A stretch of 64,000 bases of DNA from Chionis minor (taxonomy: Eukaryota > Chordata > Aves > Charadriiformes > Chionididae): NCBI GenBank assembly GCA_013398295.1, contig VZSF01001522.1, positions 41,652 through 105,651 on the forward strand, written 5' to 3'. The translations under genes and the position numbers were made by a program. The notes under the pieces were generated by a model. That model had not been told where the DNA came from. It ran no database searches and was given only the letters and a program-made list of their open reading frames with translations. Below are positions 23,955 through 35,449 of this stretch, piece after piece. The number at the start of each line of letters is the position of its first letter. Position 1 is the stretch's first letter.

Positions 23955-24100
23955 TTAGGGCTTTTCTATACTGGGGATTTAATTCAAATTATTTGAGGAT
24001 GTGAATTTAGAGAGGAATAATTATTCTTGCTTAGCTCCCCATGTGGACAGTCTTGTTCCAAAATAAAAATGCTTTATTTCAAATGGGTTTAATTGACTCC
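23955..24100. mobile_element. Relic of ancient sauropsid DNA-type repeat
   Basis: The order TAGGGCTTTTCTATACTGGG, TTAATTCAAATTA, GAATAATTATTC, TTAGCTCCCCATGTGGACAG, TCTTGTTCC, AATAAAAATGC, TTATTTCAAAT resembles a widespread turtle/crocodile repeat. From memory its words are GGGCTTGTCTACACTGGGGA, TTAACTCCCCATGTGGACAC and TTATTCCGGAATAA. The copy is diverged but collinear over about 145 bases. Family name not assigned; I recall it as a non-autonomous DNA transposon. Confidence 0.55.
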
Positions 24101-24234
24101 AAGAAAATCAGTAGGTTGTTTTCTCCTAAGAAAAAGGGAAAGGAAGGATACAAAACGGAGAATATTTTTTTCCTCTTCAAGTTGTTGAAAAATGCAAGGA
24201 CTTTTGAATATTACGAAAGTTTTAACTGAAAATT

Positions 24235-24375
24235 GCTGTATGTTATTATGTATAATTAGCACCTCTGATAAACTGCACGCTGTTAAAATTATTGTTCCAT
24301 GAAAATAATTACACAGCAGCCAACATAATTAGACAAGCAATGCAAAATCAGAGGCAGAAATGTGGGATAAAGCTC
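24235..24375. promoter_or_regulatory. Candidate enhancer block with three TAATTA sites
   Basis: TAATTA occurs at 24,253-24,258, 24,306-24,311 and 24,326-24,331, with an ATGCAAAA octamer-like word at about 24,339. TAATTA is the established core for many paired-type and Antp-type homeodomains. Three sites in 80 bases is notable even in AT-rich DNA. Function is inferred. Confidence 0.4.
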
Positions 24376-24379
24376 TGAC

Positions 24380-26394
24380 TGGGAGGGCTGTTTGTAGGGA
24401 GGTTGCTCTGAGGTGTGTTTTATTCAGTCCACACACTTGCATCCAGCCTGATTTGCTGGAACCAAAACCGATTACAGAATGTAACAAGCCTCACAAAACC
24501 TTAATCAAAAAAAGTTTGTCAGCTTCAGGATGAATTTTCTGTTCAAAACCAAGAAATGAGATGAATCTCAGCATAATCAATACTCTGCTGGGAAAAATCA
24601 GAGACTGGGGTGCCAAAAAATGTCCAGCAGCCCCAATGGTGGAGGCACTGATGCTGCTGCCGCCTGTGGTACCCAGAAGGGAGAGCTGGAGTCAGGCAGG
24701 GCACTGGCCACCAAGTGTCACACACGGGCTCAGGCACTGATCTCGTATCATCCATATTGAATTGATCCGATCCCACATATCACTATTTAAGAGTATTTAG
24801 GTATTTGTCTGGGGTCAGCGCAGGATGCAGCGAGCGCTTTAGGGTGAAGAGTGTCTAGCATGGATCCTGACACAACTCATGTCATACCTTTTGACTACTG
24901 AGTAGGGAACCTGTCCCAGCCTTGCTGGTTACCAGCACAGACCGGCCCACCTAACCTCCTCTTTCTAAATAACTGCTCTGTCTAGGTGGCAATCCAGCCT
25001 TGCACATGAGTGTCCTCCTGGAATTAAAAGCTTGCCCTTATGAAATTGTTATGAGGGCTAGTTCATGTGATTCTTCCAAAAAACCTCTCGTCATCAGTAA
25101 ATCAGGGTTTTCTGAATTTAAAAAAAGAAAAAATCAACCTAAGAAATTCATCACTTGTGTGTGAATCAGTAGATGGGAAATCTTAATCTGGGGCTTCCCA
25201 AACAAGCAGCTACCAGTACTGACACAATATGAAGTGCAGGCTTCTTAGCTTCCTTTTTTTTTTTTTTGGTTTTTTTTTTTGTTTCATTTCAGTGTAGGAT
25301 GGGGAATCTTGGAAAGATTTCTTTTTTTCTTTCCAGGGTCACGAAACCATTTGCCACCCAGCAGCAATTTGCCGTGAAGCAGTAAGCCAGCCCCTGGATC
25401 ACAGCTCTGAGAACATACAGGGGCGTGCTGGGATGGAGATGACACAGAGGTCAACAGGATGGCTCATGTGCATAAAAACATGCAGAGCTCTGCAGAAACA
25501 GAGATGAGAATCGACACTCCTGCAACCATCCCAAGAGAAGTGGGAATCTTAAAGCTCCCAGAGAAGGTTTTTTCTTTGCTTTTCTGGCAGCGCGTTGAAT
25601 ATAGAGTTTCACTGACCCCTCTCCTTTGCCAAAGTGGAAGAGCAATCAATAGGCAGGAGAAAATTATGCCACTCTTAAAACCTATTCTACATGTTACACA
25701 GCAGCTCAGCTGAGAAGAGAAAACCTATGTCCACATTTATCCATTCTCTACATCTGCTTCAAGGCACATCATGAACCTCTACTCACTCATACCAAGCCAA
25801 ACATTTCCCTTCTTCCTGGAGAGCAATATCCTAATAAAATGCACTCCTTTAATTGTCCAACCCATCCGACCAAAACAGATCATGGCCAAAAACCCTAGAA
25901 AGACAAAGGAATTCATGTTTTCAAAACACTGATGTAGTTTGAGCTTCCTAAGCCTTACGGCCACCGGACACATGGATTATGTACACAGTGTGGGGAGGTG
26001 AGCTTCACTGCACATCTCACCGTCCTGGTCACCTTTGCCAGGTCCAGAATGAGCAGGAGCAACTGCAGCCCTTCTCTAGCCCACACACCTGCAGGTCTTG
26101 GTGGGATGGAAGGCGATGGGTGCAGAGACCTTACTGTGGGATGGAAACTGGACGTGGCAGATGCAAACATCTGAACTCAGGAGCTCAGGAAAGGTCTCCG
26201 GTGCCACACTATAGACATGTTGTTAGCAACTTTGGGGAATTTCAGTAAAGGTTGGGCTCTCTGCAGCCTGAGCCATTGTGAAAATAGGACTTCAGGATGC
26301 TTTTGTAAATTTTAGTCAAGGTGAATTTATACTGAAGTCTAAATCCACAGTTAATTACAATGAAGTAGAAATTGTTCTGAAGAGATTAGGGATG
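24380..26394. other. Unique non-coding sequence
   Basis: No gene supported. It contains the T-rich tract listed separately. Frames near 25,450-25,710 and 25,955-26,250 are short and occur on both strands. Confidence 0.5.
25253..25281. repeat. T homopolymer pair split by GG
   Basis: Two T runs of more than ten bases each, separated by GG, form a simple tract. Confidence 0.95.
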
Positions 26395-26395
26395 A

Positions 26396-26498
26396 GCTTT
26401 TGAAGGAGGCCTCTGAATTTTAAGTAACCAATTCTCATTGAAAGTCACTGGGTTTGGGCATCTAACTCCCTTGCTCACTTCTAAAGATCCAAACCAGG
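26396..26498. mobile_element. Palindromic MITE-like relic
   Basis: CCAATTCTCATTGA and TCACTGGGTTTGG are inverted arms meeting at AAG. Outward lie GCTTTTGAAGGAGGCC on the left and CATCTAACTCCC...TCTAAAGATCC on the right. This matches in outline a sauropsid palindromic repeat with the words TTTTCAAAGGAGCC, CCCATTGAAAGTCAATGGG and GCACCTAACTCCC, recalled from memory. The copy is diverged but keeps symmetry. Confidence 0.6.
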
Positions 26499-26589
26499 GT
26501 CTAAAACTCATTCTGTTAACAACACAGCCAGTATTTCTTTCCTGGGAAAGCAGCCTTCTGATATCCCAAAATTAAGACAAGAGAGGGCT

Positions 26590-26960
26590 ACATTTTTTGT
26601 TTTATTCTCAAAGGCTAATCCTGAAACAATACAGAAATTGTGAAAAATAAACTACAGCAATTTAGATATTCAGTTTTCAAATCAGTTGACAGGCATAGCA
26701 AGGAAATGTTTTTACCTCTGAAGAAATAAATGTAATAAAATACTGTTTAAATAATGTTTAAGTGATGTGATGAAAGACGGGTTCACGAACCCTCTGTTAT
26801 GTTAACAATTAGCAGTGCAGGACATGGATTTTGTTTAAGAAATGTGTACTGCTAATATTGGGGTCAACATATGAATAAACAAGAATGGCGGTATGCACTA
26901 GAGTCAGACTTCATTAATGTTCACTTAGCTATCTGTGTTGCTTTACTTACTATACCAAGA
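26590..26960. promoter_or_regulatory. Candidate conserved non-coding element with dyad and HNF1-like word
   Basis: A repeat-free AT-rich block. It holds a perfect 6-bp dyad, GGGTTC-AC-GAACCC, at 26,779-26,792. Next to it GTTAACAATTAGC (26,801-26,813) reads on the minus strand as GCTAATTGTTAAC, close to the HNF1 consensus GTTAATNATTAAC. Adjacent dyadic sites suggest a regulatory module; no conservation data are available here. Confidence 0.35.
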
Positions 26961-27214
26961 CCTACTGCAGTCAGGTCCTGCGTGTCCGTGTGTCCACAGG
27001 CAGGTGTGGACACCTATTCATACTCTTGCCCTTGTTGAGACATTCTTTGTGTGCTGAAATTACTTTCTTGCTCAAAGTGAGGAAGACACACATGTATCAA
27101 CCCACTACTGAAGCCTGACGCCGACCCCTGCTGTTAGAGGCAGCAAGACCCAAGGGTTGGGGTCCTGACCTGAGACCACCCCAGGAGCACCCCAGGAGCT
27201 ACCACTTGTTCTGC

Positions 27215-27275
27215 TACAGACTAACCATGCAATGCCAGGCAAACCACTGTGCCTTCCTCTCACTTTCTCTTAGTT
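27215..27275 (+). mobile_element. Possible MIR relic
   Basis: AACCATGCAATGCCAGGCAA and ACCACTGTGCCTTCCTCTCA resemble the MIR core, recalled as TGACCTTGGGCAAGTCACTT and CTGTGCCTCAGTTTCCTC. Only about 60 bases can be followed, so this is weak. Confidence 0.28.
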
Positions 27276-27815
27276 GTTAACCTTATTTGACCATAAGCTG
27301 GTCTCTTGCTCTTGGGCAAAATGGTACCCTGAGCCTGAATTTCTCACTGACAGTAAAAATAAACTTCTTGGAGTTGGACTTCAGAAGACTCCGATGTCTT
27401 GGACAGCTTCTGATACATCTCACCTCCTGCTATCTTAGCAAGCTGTGGCCTCCTTCCAGACATATCCTTGGACAGCTTGGTCTTCAGTCCTTCCCAGTGA
27501 TAGCTTAGGAATGACATGTAAAGCCAGGCCTGAGAAGCACCATCTTGAGAAAGCTGCTGCCATTTACAAAGAAGAAGCTTTCATCTTCATTATGCCTTAA
27601 GTACTCTCTTAAGCCTTTTAATTTACGGAGAGCCATGATGGAAAAGTCCATTATCTGAGTCAACAACAATCCTCTGAAATATTTACTGAATGACCTACCT
27701 CACCAAATGTTTCCAGAGGCTTTTCTATTTTTGTGTATCTAGTATGATCTCTATTTTTCACACTGCAAAACGCATAGAGTAAGCCAAGATCTGCTCCTGG
27801 AAGTTGGTAATGTGA

Positions 27816-27900
27816 GGACTTGGTCCAGCAAAATGTTGACCACCCTCGGTTCCCACTATAGGCAATGGAAGTTGAAGGCATCCAGCACCCACAAGAAGCC
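27816..27900. mobile_element. Palindromic MITE-like repeat, near complete
   Basis: The left half runs GGACTTGGTCCAGCAAAATG, TTGACCACCCTCGG, TTCCCACTATAGGCAATGG. The right half runs AAGTTGAAGGCATCCAGCAC and CCACAAGAAGCC. Both halves follow a palindromic sauropsid repeat whose recalled parts are GGCCTGATCCTGCAA, GTGCTGAGCACCC, TCCCATTGAAGTCAATGG, GGGTGCTCAGCACC and GCAGGATCAGGCC. Length (about 85 bases) and end-to-end symmetry support a non-autonomous DNA transposon. The open frame on the minus strand through it (27,660-27,995) is therefore not a gene. Confidence 0.65.
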
Positions 27901-29470
27901 CATGGATGGCAATGGACACTATTTGGACCTCCAGTGCAATGCCTGATCAGATAACGGTCTGTCTCTAGGTAGAATCTATATTCTCTGCCTCTCATTCTCT
28001 CTTTTTCTTTCTCTGTCTTAATAATGCGTGTAGCTCTGATTTATTTTTGATCAAGATTAACAATGGAACAATACTGCTTCAAATATTAAAAAGGCAAAGA
28101 AATGTAGGTACTAAAAAGGAAGGAAAATACCTCAATTTCAAGCCTAAAGATTACTTTGGGTCCCAGAGGATGCAGAAGCAATTTAGTGGCTGATACCCTT
28201 AGCAAGAAAAAAGGTTGTAAGATTAAGACCAACTGCTGTTTGGATAAGTGGTTGGTAATTGCACATATCAGCAATTATGTGCTGTCATATCATTTTTCTG
28301 TTACCTTACTCCTCTCTTGCGTCCCGTCAGGGTTTACTCGGAATGACCCTACATCTATGGTCCTCTTTGGATTCACCTTCTTAATGTCATACAACAGTGC
28401 CTTGCAAGTTCAAAGAAAAAAGAAGTCATTATTATAGGAGATGCCTGGTGGAGGTGCTCCTCTTCACAGATGTAGCTAGAGGCTACTGCTGTAATAACCA
28501 GGCTTCCAGGAAGAGAAATAAAGAAAGGCCTCCTGAACCTGCCAAAACCCTCTTTGTCCTCCAGCCTTGCAGGGGGAGAAGTGGGGGTGTGTGGGGAGAG
28601 TTTTAGCAGGGAGAGGTTTGAGCGGGGTAGGAGAGGGATGCCTCTGTGCGTGGTTCAGGTGCCATCCCACCCGTGACGCTGCAGCACCTGGCTCTGGCTC
28701 ACGCTGGTGGGTCTTGGAGGGAACTGGGGGTCCCGAGGCTTGCTTGGTCGGGGCAATACAGGTTACTATATTGAATCCTCCTCAAATGAACAGGGGGAGC
28801 TTGACTTCACTGTATCTAGGCTGCTTATAACTCCTGCCCTGGCTGGGGACATTTTGGGGGGGTAAGGGTGGCCCGCCCTTGAGCTAAGCAGCGGGGCTCA
28901 CTTCTGCAGCTTGTCAGAGGCTTTGCATGGCTCAGGAAGACGAACGCCGCCAGGAACACCTTTTTGCTCACAGAAGTAACTGATTCCCCAATAAAGTGTC
29001 AAAAGATAACAAAGTCTGTTCCAGCTAAACTCATCTGTTCGTTGCCTGAGGGAAGCCTCCAGCCTGTATGGCACTGGGTGCTCCCACGGAGCAGAAAATA
29101 TTTAGCTTGCTAATCAGATTCAGGCAGGAGTTGTAAGTGCCGGGGTCTGCAGTGTGCTGCGGTGCATCTAGAGAGGACGGGCGGTAGCTGGCTTTCAGGT
29201 ACCCTGCAGGGTACTGACCTGCAGCGATGCCGCTGAGCTCAGCGACTTTATAGGGGTGTCAAGGAGAGCAGGGTTCTCCATGAGGATCCCACTGCACAAG
29301 CAGAGTGAGTCCTGTCTCTCTGCAAGGGCCGTTGTGGTGAGAAGCTCCGGGAAGGACCAGCAAACCGCTGTGTCAGGCTGTGGGAGATGCAGGAGAGAGA
29401 GCAATGATAGCAAGGTGCCTCCTAACAGCTTATGGGAGAGCTAATATCCTTTGAAAAGCAGATAAAAGAT
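27901..29470. other. Unique non-coding sequence
   Basis: No gene supported. The part 28,560-28,930 is G-rich on the + strand with several GGGG runs but no clear quadruplex array. Frames on both strands lack features. Confidence 0.5.
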
Positions 29471-29473
29471 TCA

Positions 29474-29854
29474 TCAGCACAGATGAAGATATGAGGGCTT
29501 GGGCTTAGACAGCCTGTAGCTCCTGCCAAGAAATTGTGTGGAAGGTAGAAATGAATTTAAAAGGTTGAGTAGGGGCCAGCGAGTCAATAACTGAATAATC
29601 CCACCCAGATAGGAAACCAAAGCATAAACAAGAGTCTCCACATAGTGACGAGTTAGCACTGGTTGCACTCTGGAAAGGATCCTAAAATAACAGAGATTCC
29701 TGGAGACAGAATAAACACATCTCTCGGTTGTCATCCTGAGCAGAGGGTAATTGCATAGATCCCTGATTGACTCGCTGCTAGAACTAAATATGTAGTTCTC
29801 TGACATGCTGTCACCCCTTTCGCTGTATGTTTGAGATTTTTCAGTAAAGCACAT
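29474..29854 (-). other. Unassigned open frame with faint reverse-transcriptase-like stretch
   Basis: A 126-codon frame on the minus strand contains RVQPVLTRHYVETLVYALV at about residues 60-78. This loosely recalls the segment preceding the last conserved RT block of some non-LTR retrotransposons (xxRPxLSxxDAETLVHALV). The downstream continuation does not follow the family, and no catalytic YxDD box is present. It is either a tiny decayed LINE fragment or coincidence. Confidence 0.15.
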
Positions 29855-29859
29855 CAGGA

Positions 29860-32380
29860 ATCAAAGCAAATGTCCACAAGGAAAGATGCATCTCAACCTT
29901 GAACTTTAATCACCAGCAAAGGGCTGAAAATGTATTTAAAAGGAGTGAAGTTACTGCATTCCTGAGAGCGACATTTAATCTCGAAATTCCCCGGGGGCTT
30001 GTGCACATACGATCCAACCCCCCCAACAGAGGAACATGGAGTTGCAGCCCCTGTCTGAGGGCTGGGGAGCTGGCGCGTGGCTTTCTGAGCTCCCCAGTCA
30101 GACCATGACACGGTCCTCAATGACACATCTGATTCCCATTTCCTCTCCCGGGGTTTCCTTTGGGGTTTCCTTCAGCATGTCTCTTCCCAGTTTGCACTGC
30201 CGGAAGAGACAAGAGCAAAGTTCCCAATTTAGTCTTCCTTCTAGTTTTAGCAGCTCTTTTACCCCAAACCTGCATGCTTGATGCCTTCTCAAGGCTACCA
30301 CAAGGCTCTTGGTTAGCAATTCCTACCAAGCGCTGTCCATGTTTTGCTTCCTTCCCAACCCAGAGCTGGTCTCAGTTTCAGCTATGTTAAACTTTTATTT
30401 ACATAAATATAAGAGAATCTACCCAGAAGCCTTAACACTGGAAAGTCAACATGAAGTTTTTCAGGGAGTTTTGGAAGTTGCAGAGGACTCGGCAACTGTC
30501 AACGTAATACTGATTTTCAATTGCAAAATGGCCTGGCCATACCCTAGGCTGGCCCAGCTCCTGGGAAAGATGATGAGCAGGTTCAGAGTTCAGTTCATAA
30601 CAGATGTAAAAAATAATATACTAAATGCAATGCAGTGCAAGTTCATGAAGGCAACTGTTTGTTAACTTGGTATCATACCCTAATGAGTAATAAACTTCTA
30701 TAAAATAATTTACTCCATACTCTGTGACAGCTTAAGCACTGAACTCAAACCATAATTAACCTGGCACATCATAGGTGAAAAGAAAAAGTTTAAACAACAG
30801 GCCTTTAAAGGTAACTATAAAAGAAAATTGTCATTAGATGAACGTAATTCTAAAAGAGTCCCAGTTCTAAGTCCTTGGTCTTTCTTATTAGGCACCGTTT
30901 GAGAAAAAAATTAGATCATCATCAGACAGCACAGACTTTGGATGTGCGATTAATAGCAAATGGATAAATCACAGATGTGAGGTGATCTGCATCACCTGGT
31001 AAGCTGCACGTGAGCAATCAGTGAGGTCAGACACAAAGTAATTCCTCAGCAAATGAGGAATGCTGGATGAGCTTCCACACAGGCTGCACTGGGACCAGCG
31101 GAAAGCCAGCATGCAAAATGGCTAATGAAAACCCTGGGGAAAATCTGCGAGTGGCAGACTGGAGGAAGGAGGTCACATCACTTCCACTATGGGTCTGCTA
31201 TGGTCCTTGCAGTGAAACTGCCTGCAGGATGGGAGCGTAGTGCTATCATGAGGTGATGGAGCAGGAGAGGCTTTGAGAAGCTCCAACAAGAGACCAGGAA
31301 TCATGGCATGGGGTGGGTGGGGGGACAGCTTCTTCTTTCTCCCTGCAAAAAAAGGGACACTGAAGGCATAGGAGGGCTCAGGCACATGGTGAGGCAGTGG
31401 AAACCATGTACCCCAAATTCAGGTTGGTGGCCCAAGGACAAGATTATCTTCTTTATCTCTCTGTGTTTGAGAATTCAAGCCAGAGTGAACTGAATTCCAA
31501 GTAAGAGTGAGCCTGTGTGACCAGTTTACAAACCTGCCCCCTCCTCTCACCTCCAGCCTGTGCAGGAAAAAACCCATTTTCTTACAGAAAACTTCAGTGG
31601 AGCTATCACCTTGTGAGCACTGCAAATACATATACATATACGAAGCAACTTGTCTAATATATGTTCAAGACAGAAGTTTGAGATGTCAGAGAATTTTATC
31701 TGAAAAAAACAGGCATTTATGCACAAGAGGTTAACTTCAAACTTATCTACCTATCTATTCAACTCCGAGCTCTAGGTAGATCGAGAAATCAAGCAGAAGC
31801 TAAAGCAGGTGGATGCATGTAAAACGATTTCTGCAGGCAGAAAAGAAGACTATAGCCCTACAAGCACTGCTAAACTGAGTTTTGGAGAGAAAAATGGCAA
31901 TTACCCAGCCTGTGCCTCCTGCCCTCACATGCATGACCTCGGGAACGAAGTGATGCGCTCAGCTGCGACAGTCAAACGTGCCCCAGGGGATTGGGACGGC
32001 ACATGTTTTCACTGCAGCCAGCTCTTGTTCTACTTGCCATGACCTACTCATCTTTCTCTTTTCGTTTACTGTAGGAAAGAATATTACAACCACCCAGGGA
32101 AAAACAGGGTAGGTAGGTGTGCAGCACGGACAGGAGGAACCCAGTCTAAGCAGAAGACCAGATGCTCTGCCAGTGCTCCCTTGGTTTGATTCCATGTCAG
32201 CGATGACTGGAAATAAGTCCAGCAATTTAAAACCAGTATAAATGAGTCCTAGCTTGGGCTCATCATACAGTGAATTCCCTTTTTCTCCAAAATTGCATTT
32301 GTCATCAAGACCTTTTGCTCACAGAGACTGCAAAGCCAGAATGCTCTCTCCATTCATTTACGTATTAAAACTCAACAGAT
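29860..32380. other. Unique non-coding sequence
   Basis: No gene supported. A frame of 118 codons at 30,309-30,665 (+) starts with an alternative codon and has no recognisable domain. The part 30,660-31,020 is AT-rich and stop-dense. Confidence 0.5.
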
Positions 32381-32381
32381 G

Positions 32382-32594
32382 ACTGGATATTAGGAAAAAT
32401 TTCTTCACCAAAAGGGTTATGAAGCATTGGAACAGGCTGCCCAGGGAAGCGGTGGAATTGCCATCCCTGGAGGCATTTAAAAGATGGGTAGATGTGGTGC
32501 TGAGGGACACGGCTTAGTGGTGGTTTTGGCATGGTAGGTTTATGGTTGGACTTGATAATCTTAAAGGTCTCTTCTGAACTGGGTGATTCTATGA
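32382..32594 (+). mobile_element. CR1 LINE 3' fragment
   Basis: Begins near GGATATTAGGAAAAATTTCT. It passes through CATTGGAACAGGCTGCCCAG, CCATCCCTGGAGGCATTTAA, ATGTGGTGCTGAGGGACACG and TTAAAGGTCTCTTCTGAACT, and ends GATTCTATGA. It belongs to the same subfamily pattern as the copy at 20,668. It is 5'-truncated and only 3' UTR remains. Confidence 0.93.
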
Positions 32595-32599
32595 TGAAG

Positions 32600-33970
32600 G
32601 AGAAGCAATTACTGGAGACAGGAATAGTAGTTTTCTTAGTTATGTTTATTTGTTTTCTTTTTGCTCAGTAAAGTCAATGGTCAGTGGAAAGTTGATTGTT
32701 TCAGATACATTTGTAAGTGGTGTTTTACACCATCATACACCAGTACTCACCACATTAACTTCAGGTGGTCTAACATGGTCAAAATGAAGGAGATCATGTA
32801 ATGTGAAGGAAATGTGTGGCAACAACTTTTGCTGCTTTCACAAGCAACACCTGCCTACAGGGAGCCCTGCCATTTCAGCCGGGCTGTGTCCGCCTCTCTG
32901 TTAGAGGAGACATTTGTCCCCAGAGCCAAGAGCCGGGCAACACCTTGCGGCAGTGCTTCAGCGAAGGGTGCTGCTCCCCTGAAGGGGAGAAGAGCAGAAG
33001 TTCTCCTCTGTCCCAGCAGTGAAGCTGGCCATTGAAGCCTTATCTTTGGGATTGCTAACGGGGTGGGTGCTGTCTCTCACCCAAAGACCTCTGCACAGAA
33101 GATGGATCCTGGAGATGATATTTTAAACTTCCATTTTCCCTTCAAATGCCATTTGGATTTATTTTGTCCCCTCTCCCACATTGTTTCACATTATCTGTAT
33201 TCAACTACAGGGAGTATCAGAAAATATTACCTTAGCTTGAGAATAGATTTGCTCTCAAGTGACATCTTCCAATACTACTGATTTATACCCTTTTCCTGCA
33301 TTGATCTGTTGGGAGCTTTCATCAGCTATATCTGACATAAACACTGTATTATTCTGTATTGCATTATACCCTAGAAATCCACTCAAATCCCTTTGCTCTT
33401 CAAATTAAAGCAATATGCATTACAGTGTCCTGATTTCCTTCTATTCTTGCATTTGCATTTTTGTATCATGCTCTAGATTACTCATGTATATTTTGGCATA
33501 AGCATCTCCCTGTTCATTTAAGAATATTGCCTTTAATCTTCGTTGTACCTTGAAGCATACAAAATCTGAGCCCCAAAGGACGCGTGGAGACATTTAGTTC
33601 CCACAGCGGCCACATTTCTCTGGAAGTTATTTAAAGCAAACGTCGTGTTGTTCAGAAGCCCAAGCCTTGTTCCAGGGTGATCCCGTGGACACCCACAATG
33701 TGTCTCTGGTCTCACTGCTCCACACACCGTGTGGGGTTCATCTGCTGCACTGCAGATCCCTGTGCTTTTGGGAAGGGACTTCTCCTGCCACCGTGGCACA
33801 GACTGCAGCTCTGCAGCCAAAAGCTTTTATTTGCGTGGCCGTGCTGGGATGCCAGAGCTCCTCAGCATTTGCCTGCGAGCAGCTTTTTGATGGCAGAAAC
33901 AGAGCGGCAGCTGTAGGTTGTACTTGCGCTGCAAGAGATCAGGTGGATTCGTTCCATCATTCTTACTCAC
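32600..33970. other. Unique non-coding sequence
   Basis: No gene supported. The frames at 32,814-33,035 and 33,533-33,975 overlap on both strands and show no protein features. Confidence 0.5.
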
Positions 33971-33973
33971 TTT

Positions 33974-34102
33974 AGAATCATAGAATCACTTGGGTTGGAA
34001 GAGCCCTTCAAGATCATCGGGTCCAACCATAAACCTACACTGCCAAAACCACCCCTAAACTATGTCCCTCAGCACCACATCTACCTGTCTTTTAAATACC
34101 TC
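33974..34102 (-). mobile_element. CR1 LINE 3' fragment
   Basis: Starts AGAATCATAGAATCACTTGG on the + strand (reverse complement of the CR1 terminus), followed by AGATCATCGGGTCCAACCAT, CCCTCAGCACCACATCTACC and CTTTTAAATACCTC. About 130 bases of the 3' UTR remain. Confidence 0.92.
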
Positions 34103-35449
34103 ACTGCTCACTGGCTCACTGCTTTGAACATCTTCTGGCCATCAGAATGATCCGCTATTGTATTTCTTACAAAACATAATCCAAAACATAATTTGGTGCA
34201 AGAGTGCACCAAATAATATATCTCATAGTTTGGTAGTGTGGGTGGGGTTAGGATTTTTTTGTGGGTCTACATTGCTTCTCAGATTTGTCCTGTGGTAGGA
34301 CCCTTTGTAGGTCCAGTGTTTGCTCCAATCAGATATTAATGCTTATACTGAAATGTATTCACTCAGCCAGAGCCCTGTGTTTGGTAAAGCTATATGACAT
34401 ATATGAAAAGGCAGGATTTTCCTTGACAGAGGAGCTTCAGACTTTTCGGAGGCAGCATACGGGCATGTTGATTCAGAGCTGCTCCATTTGATAGCCAGTC
34501 AAGATGACCCAGCATACTCTTTACTGTAGACTTTGCTGGATTATTACACCCCCCAGAATGTGGTCTGAAGTAAAGCTGGTAGGAAAAGATGCCTGTAATT
34601 TAGGAACAAGTAAGTTTCCATAGCTGGGAGGGAAGTGAGAAAACCCAAATGTTCTTCCAGTTAGGGCTGAGACCGTCATGTTCAAAGGGACTCTATTATT
34701 GTCTACTCTTATTTTCAAACATCTACTGTGAGATATCTGTGATCTGACTTAAAGATCTGAGCACTACAGACTCTGCAGGCAACCGGAGCACGAGGTGCCC
34801 GGAGTCACTAAAAATGCCTCTTCGACCAGGCTCAGGACAGGCTCTCAAGAAACATCTTGAAAGCTGCAGCCCCTTACAAAGGAGCAGCAAACAACCCACA
34901 ACACCAACGAACGTCCAGCGACACGTGCAAGCCATGACCCATCGCGGTGAGCACATGCAGTGTGGCCTTTGGGTCCAGTGTCAGCAGAAAACGGAAATAC
35001 TGACCATGGTACTTGGAAGGGAGGAGCCTTTGTATAAAGCAGAGCAGAAGCTGACGACGGTTTGGCAAGAAAACCACTGTCACCTGGAGTCATAGGGGAA
35101 ATGTGTCTGCAGCTTCCACTTCAGAATGGAAAACCTCTTTCTCTACCCGTATTTAGGCAATGCCCTCGTGCAGAGCTGATAATCAGACCAGCGTAGCTTC
35201 AATCACAGCCAGCAACATGGAGCTCTCCTTGAAGGACAGTCCAACAGCAGTGATATAGCCATGAGGACAGCATCTCCTGAAATCTCCCACAAAATGCCCC
35301 TCCCCAGCCTGTTTATATACAAAAGCAAAAGATGCTATCACTGCTAAAAATGAACAAAATTTTATATCTAACCCAAGCAGAAGAGACCCACCTCTGCTAA
35401 TGTCCACTGGGCGAGAAATAAAAAGGACAGACAAAAAGACAGAGGGCTA
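34103..35449. other. Unique non-coding sequence
   Basis: No gene supported. Overlapping frames at 34,723-35,095 lie on both strands without features. Confidence 0.5.

Noticed and set aside
27660..27995. Minus-strand frame of 111 codons that looks protein-like at first sight
   Set aside because: Its centre is a palindromic MITE-like repeat, so the apparent residue pattern is repeat-derived.
28560..28930. G-rich stretch considered as a G-quadruplex cluster
   Set aside because: GGGG runs are present but spacing is irregular and no four-run set with short loops stands out.
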